A stretch of 23,747 nt of DNA from CAZEDU01 sp964511185 (GTDB taxonomy: Bacteria; Myxococcota; Myxococcia; Myxococcales; Myxococcaceae), in NCBI GenBank assembly GCA_964511185.1, contig CAZEDU010000080.1, forward strand, positions 1 to 23,747. Reading direction: 5' to 3'. The translations under genes were made by a program, and so were the position numbers. The notes under the pieces are model-generated. The model saw nothing but the letters and a program-made list of their open reading frames with translations, ran no database searches and was not told the origin of the DNA. Each line of letters opens with the position of its first letter. Positions within the stretch are counted from its first letter, which is position 1. Positions 21,169-23,747 of this stretch are shown piece after piece.

Positions 21169-23747
21169 ATGATCCGCTACAGCCCCATTCGCTGGCTCAA
21201 CACCGGAATCACCCACCGCGTCGCGGTGCACGGTGAAGGCGCCGCGCGCATCGCCCAGCCGATCTTGCCCGCGCGAAAGCCGGCCAACGCGCCGGCGGCG
21301 ATGGACCCTGCCGCCGTTCGCCAGTCCGTTCAGCGAATCTCCGACGCAGCGCCGGCGCTCGCGCCCGCCGGAAGAAACCAGCTCGATCGCGCGCTCGACC
21401 GTTACCAGAAGCTCATCGCCAAACACGGCGACGAGCATCCAGCGTTCGCGCGGGCCTCGTCGCAGGCGCTCGAGAAGCTCGTGCAGACGCTCGGCGCCGA
21501 GCGTGGCCCGACCGCTCTTCTCACGCCGGCGACCAACGCACTCATCAGCCTGTTCGACATGGACCTGCGCTTCGCCGCCTCCGGCCGTATGGCCCTCGGC
21601 CCGCAGGGACCGACCGGCCAGGTGCCCAGCGCGCTCGACGCGGTGCTGCGCCTGACCGAAGCCCTGTCCGGGCGCTCCGGCGGCTCGTCGGCGGTGAACG
21701 CCTACCCCATTCTGGTCGAGCAGCTCGCGCTCAGCCGACATGGCATGAACGCCAAGGGCCGGGCCGAGTTGCTCGAGGCGGCTTCCGACTCCCTGGCCGA
21801 GGCGACCCCCAAAACGCAGATCTCCCAAGAGCACGTCTCGCGCCTCCTCGAGCGGGTGGCGGTGCTGCAGCGCCAGGGCGACGCCGACCCGCTCGGCATC
21901 TTGGCGCAGGCCAAGGCCGAGACGTTCGCGGAGCAGGCGGGCCACGTGCGCGCGGCGCTCAAGCGAATCGCGGCGGCGAAGCGGCACGCACAAAGCGGCG
22001 CGGCGGCTTTCGAGCCGATCGCCGCCGCGCTGAAGAAGCTCCTCGCGGGGCATCCGGCAGGCCCTGCATCGCTCGCGAGCCGCGCCGCCACCCTCGCCGA
22101 GAGCGCGAGCGCCACCCCCGCCCAGCCGAACCAGATCGCGCTCGCGGCCCAGTGGATTCGAAACGCCGCGAAGTCGGCCCACGTCGACGAGCTGCTCGAC
22201 GTCGCCGCGCAGAACCCCGGTCCCTTCCTGTCGCTTCAGGCCGCCGCCAGCGAGGCCATCGACCTCGGCCGTGCGCCCACTGTGATGCTGCCGGCCGCGC
22301 AGCGCGGTCTCCAGCTCGAGCACCACCCAGGCGCCATCGACGCGCTCGCCAAGCTCAAGGCGCTCGAGCCCGATGCCGCCAATCCAGTCGAGCTCGCCCT
22401 CGCGCCGCTCATCGAGAACGCAGACTTCCACGGTATGCCGGCCGCGGTCGACTTCCTCGCCCAGCAGCTGCGTCAAGCCGAGCCGCCGAGCCTGGCGACG
22501 CTCGGAAGCGACGCGGCTCGCTTCAGCGCCGCGCTGCGAAACCTGAGGAATCCCCAAGGGCAGCAACAGATCGCCGAGGCCATCGCCGTGGCGACGCGCG
22601 GCCGCGACCTCGATGACGCGGCGCTCGGTGCGCTCGCGCAGAAGGTCGAGAACGTCCAGCAATGGCGGCCGGACACCCGCGTTCACGAGCACGTCGCGGG
22701 CGATGGCGTGAACCCCGGCCTCGCCGACCTCTTCGCTCCTCGAAAAGAGTTTCTCCACGATCCCGAGCAGCTGCTCCAGCAGCTCATCCGCGCCGACCGC
22801 GCCCAGCGCCCTGAGTCTTTGAGGCATGCGCTGCGGGTGGCCCACGAGCTGGGTCGGCTCGACCGAGATCCCAATGCAGCGGGGCTCACCCAACGCATTC
22901 GGAATGACTGGGCCCAAGCGTCGGCTCGACCGCAGCAGCTCCGGAGCGCCACGGGGCAAGCGTACGACGATGCCTACGCCTGGCTCGACGCGCACCCGGA
23001 GCTGCCGCCGGAGCTCGCCTTCACCGCCGGGACGAGCCTCTCGGCGGACCAGCTGAGCTGGCTCACGCAAACCATCGCCGGCGCGAAGAGCCAACAGAAG
23101 GTTCGACTCTTGCGCGACGTCACCCTGGCCGCCATCGAGGGCGGGCGGATCGACCTGCTCGATGCCCTTCGTCAGTCGCGCTCGGGCCCGAAAGCGCTCT
23201 CGAACGCGATGCAGTTCATCGCGGTCGAGTACCGCCAGGATCGCCTGCACCAGATTCCGTTCGACCCGCTCATCGAAGGGCTCCGCCAAGGCGGCGACCC
23301 CGCTGCGCAGATCGCCAAGGCCCGGCAAGACCAGGCGCTGGCAGAGCTGGGAATTCGCAACGACGAGAACGGCGCCGCCGGCGGCCAGGACGAGCTGCAA
23401 GAGGCGGCGGCCGAGGTCGCGGGCCTGACCCAGTTCTACCAACGCGATGACTTTCACAAGAACACGGTGATGCCCGCCCTGCAGGATGCGATCGACTCGG
23501 TGCGGGCCGGCACCTGGCCGCGGCCCAAGTACGAAGGGGAGATCGCCGAGCGGCAGCTGCGCGATCTGAGCGACGAGCAGAAGGCGCTTTGGCAGGAGCG
23601 CAGCATCTTCGCCGAAGGCGACGAGATTCCGCAGGGCATCCAGCGCGCCAAGCCGGCGCAACCCGCGGCAAAAGACGACGCACCCCAGGTCGACTACGGC
23701 GCCATCGAGGACAAGCTGGCCATTCTGAGGAAGGCGCTGCCCGACCG
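21169..23747 (+). CDS. Large helical protein, family member 4 (3' end cut by window)
   Basis: 859 residues are visible from the ATG at 21169; the frame is open to the right edge. The leader MIRYSPIRWLNTGITHR is basic with no acidic residue until E23. The body is a paralog of the 1182-aa protein and aligns over its whole visible length: LDRYQKLIAK, SAVNAYPILVEQLALS, AKSQQKVRLLRDVTLAAIE, VEYRQDRLHQIPF and EVAGLTQFYQ. The family motif KYEGEIAERQLRDL...W lies at 787-808. If it follows its paralog, the cysteine-containing C-terminal domain lies beyond the window, so its presence here is predicted, not seen. A long open frame also exists antisense to this gene, but this strand has the homology, the paired small gene and the leader. 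Function unknown. Confidence 0.88.
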   Translation, partial: MIRYSPIRWLNTGITHRVAVHGEGAARIAQPILPARKPANAPAAMDPAAVRQSVQRISDAAPALAPAGRNQLDRALDRYQKLIAKHGDEHPAFARASSQALEKLVQTLGAERGPTALLTPATNALISLFDMDLRFAASGRMALGPQGPTGQVPSALDAVLRLTEALSGRSGGSSAVNAYPILVEQLALSRHGMNAKGRAELLEAASDSLAEATPKTQISQEHVSRLLERVAVLQRQGDADPLGILAQAKAETFAEQAGHVRAALKRIAAAKRHAQSGAAAFEPIAAALKKLLAGHPAGPASLASRAATLAESASATPAQPNQIALAAQWIRNAAKSAHVDELLDVAAQNPGPFLSLQAAASEAIDLGRAPTVMLPAAQRGLQLEHHPGAIDALAKLKALEPDAANPVELALAPLIENADFHGMPAAVDFLAQQLRQAEPPSLATLGSDAARFSAALRNLRNPQGQQQIAEAIAVATRGRDLDDAALGALAQKVENVQQWRPDTRVHEHVAGDGVNPGLADLFAPRKEFLHDPEQLLQQLIRADRAQRPESLRHALRVAHELGRLDRDPNAAGLTQRIRNDWAQASARPQQLRSATGQAYDDAYAWLDAHPELPPELAFTAGTSLSADQLSWLTQTIAGAKSQQKVRLLRDVTLAAIEGGRIDLLDALRQSRSGPKALSNAMQFIAVEYRQDRLHQIPFDPLIEGLRQGGDPAAQIAKARQDQALAELGIRNDENGAAGGQDELQEAAAEVAGLTQFYQRDDFHKNTVMPALQDAIDSVRAGTWPRPKYEGEIAERQLRDLSDEQKALWQERSIFAEGDEIPQGIQRAKPAQPAAKDDAPQVDYGAIEDKLAILRKALPD

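Noticed and set aside
21157..23661. Long open frame antisense to the last large gene
   Set aside because: The plus-strand frame aligns with the 1182-aa paralog and keeps the same small-gene partner; the antisense frame is a by-product of high GC.

Overview
The window is GC-rich DNA with dense, tightly packed genes. Lipoproteins built from cysteine-rich segments, a PEGA-domain protein and long multi-domain proteins suggest a deltaproteobacterium of the Myxococcota type. This is an inference from style and composition; the window has no rRNA or marker gene to fix the taxon. No tRNA, CRISPR array or insertion sequence was seen, and no gene-free stretch exceeds about 165 bases.

Layout. Positions 1-5751 are read on the minus strand. 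From promoter-proximal to distal they are: two tandem glutamine-synthetase-fold (COOH-NH2 ligase/amidoligase) genes (5751-4321 and 4324-3215, overlapping by 4 nt), a PEGA/TPR-like envelope protein and a cysteine-rich lipoprotein (3154-1820 and 1823-792, overlapping by 4 nt), and the start of a membrane family 2 glycosyltransferase cut by the left edge. An 80-bp divergent intergenic region (5752-5831) holds three abutting inverted repeats. From 5832 to the right edge everything is on the plus strand: a 149-aa protein, a 1182-aa protein, a 637-aa protein, a glutamyl-tRNA synthetase with an N-terminal extension, a small TPR-like protein, a 592-aa protein, a 1687-aa metalloprotease/AAA+ giant, a 150-aa paralog of the first small protein, and a paralog of the 1182-aa protein cut by the right edge.

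How the parts may fit. Four large plus-strand proteins form one paralogous family sharing a helical RQL...W motif; the three complete ones also share a C-terminal domain with an aligned cysteine. All eight large proteins in 3215-23747, including the tRNA synthetase and both amidoligases, begin with an unusual 14-65 residue basic, Pro/Ala/Arg-rich leader with no acidic residues at its start. The small proteins (149, 150 and 107 aa) lack it and sit immediately upstream of large ones, one by a 4-nt overlap, and the 107-aa one resembles TPR chaperones. The 1687-aa protein carries an anthrax-lethal-factor-like zinc protease motif beside AAA+ motors. The most economical reading is a cassette of exported or compartment-targeted enzymes with dedicated small partner proteins. 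Part of its chemistry would be amide-bond formation and glutamyl-tRNA use. The export idea is inference; the shared leader, the gene pairing and the domain motifs are visible in the sequence.
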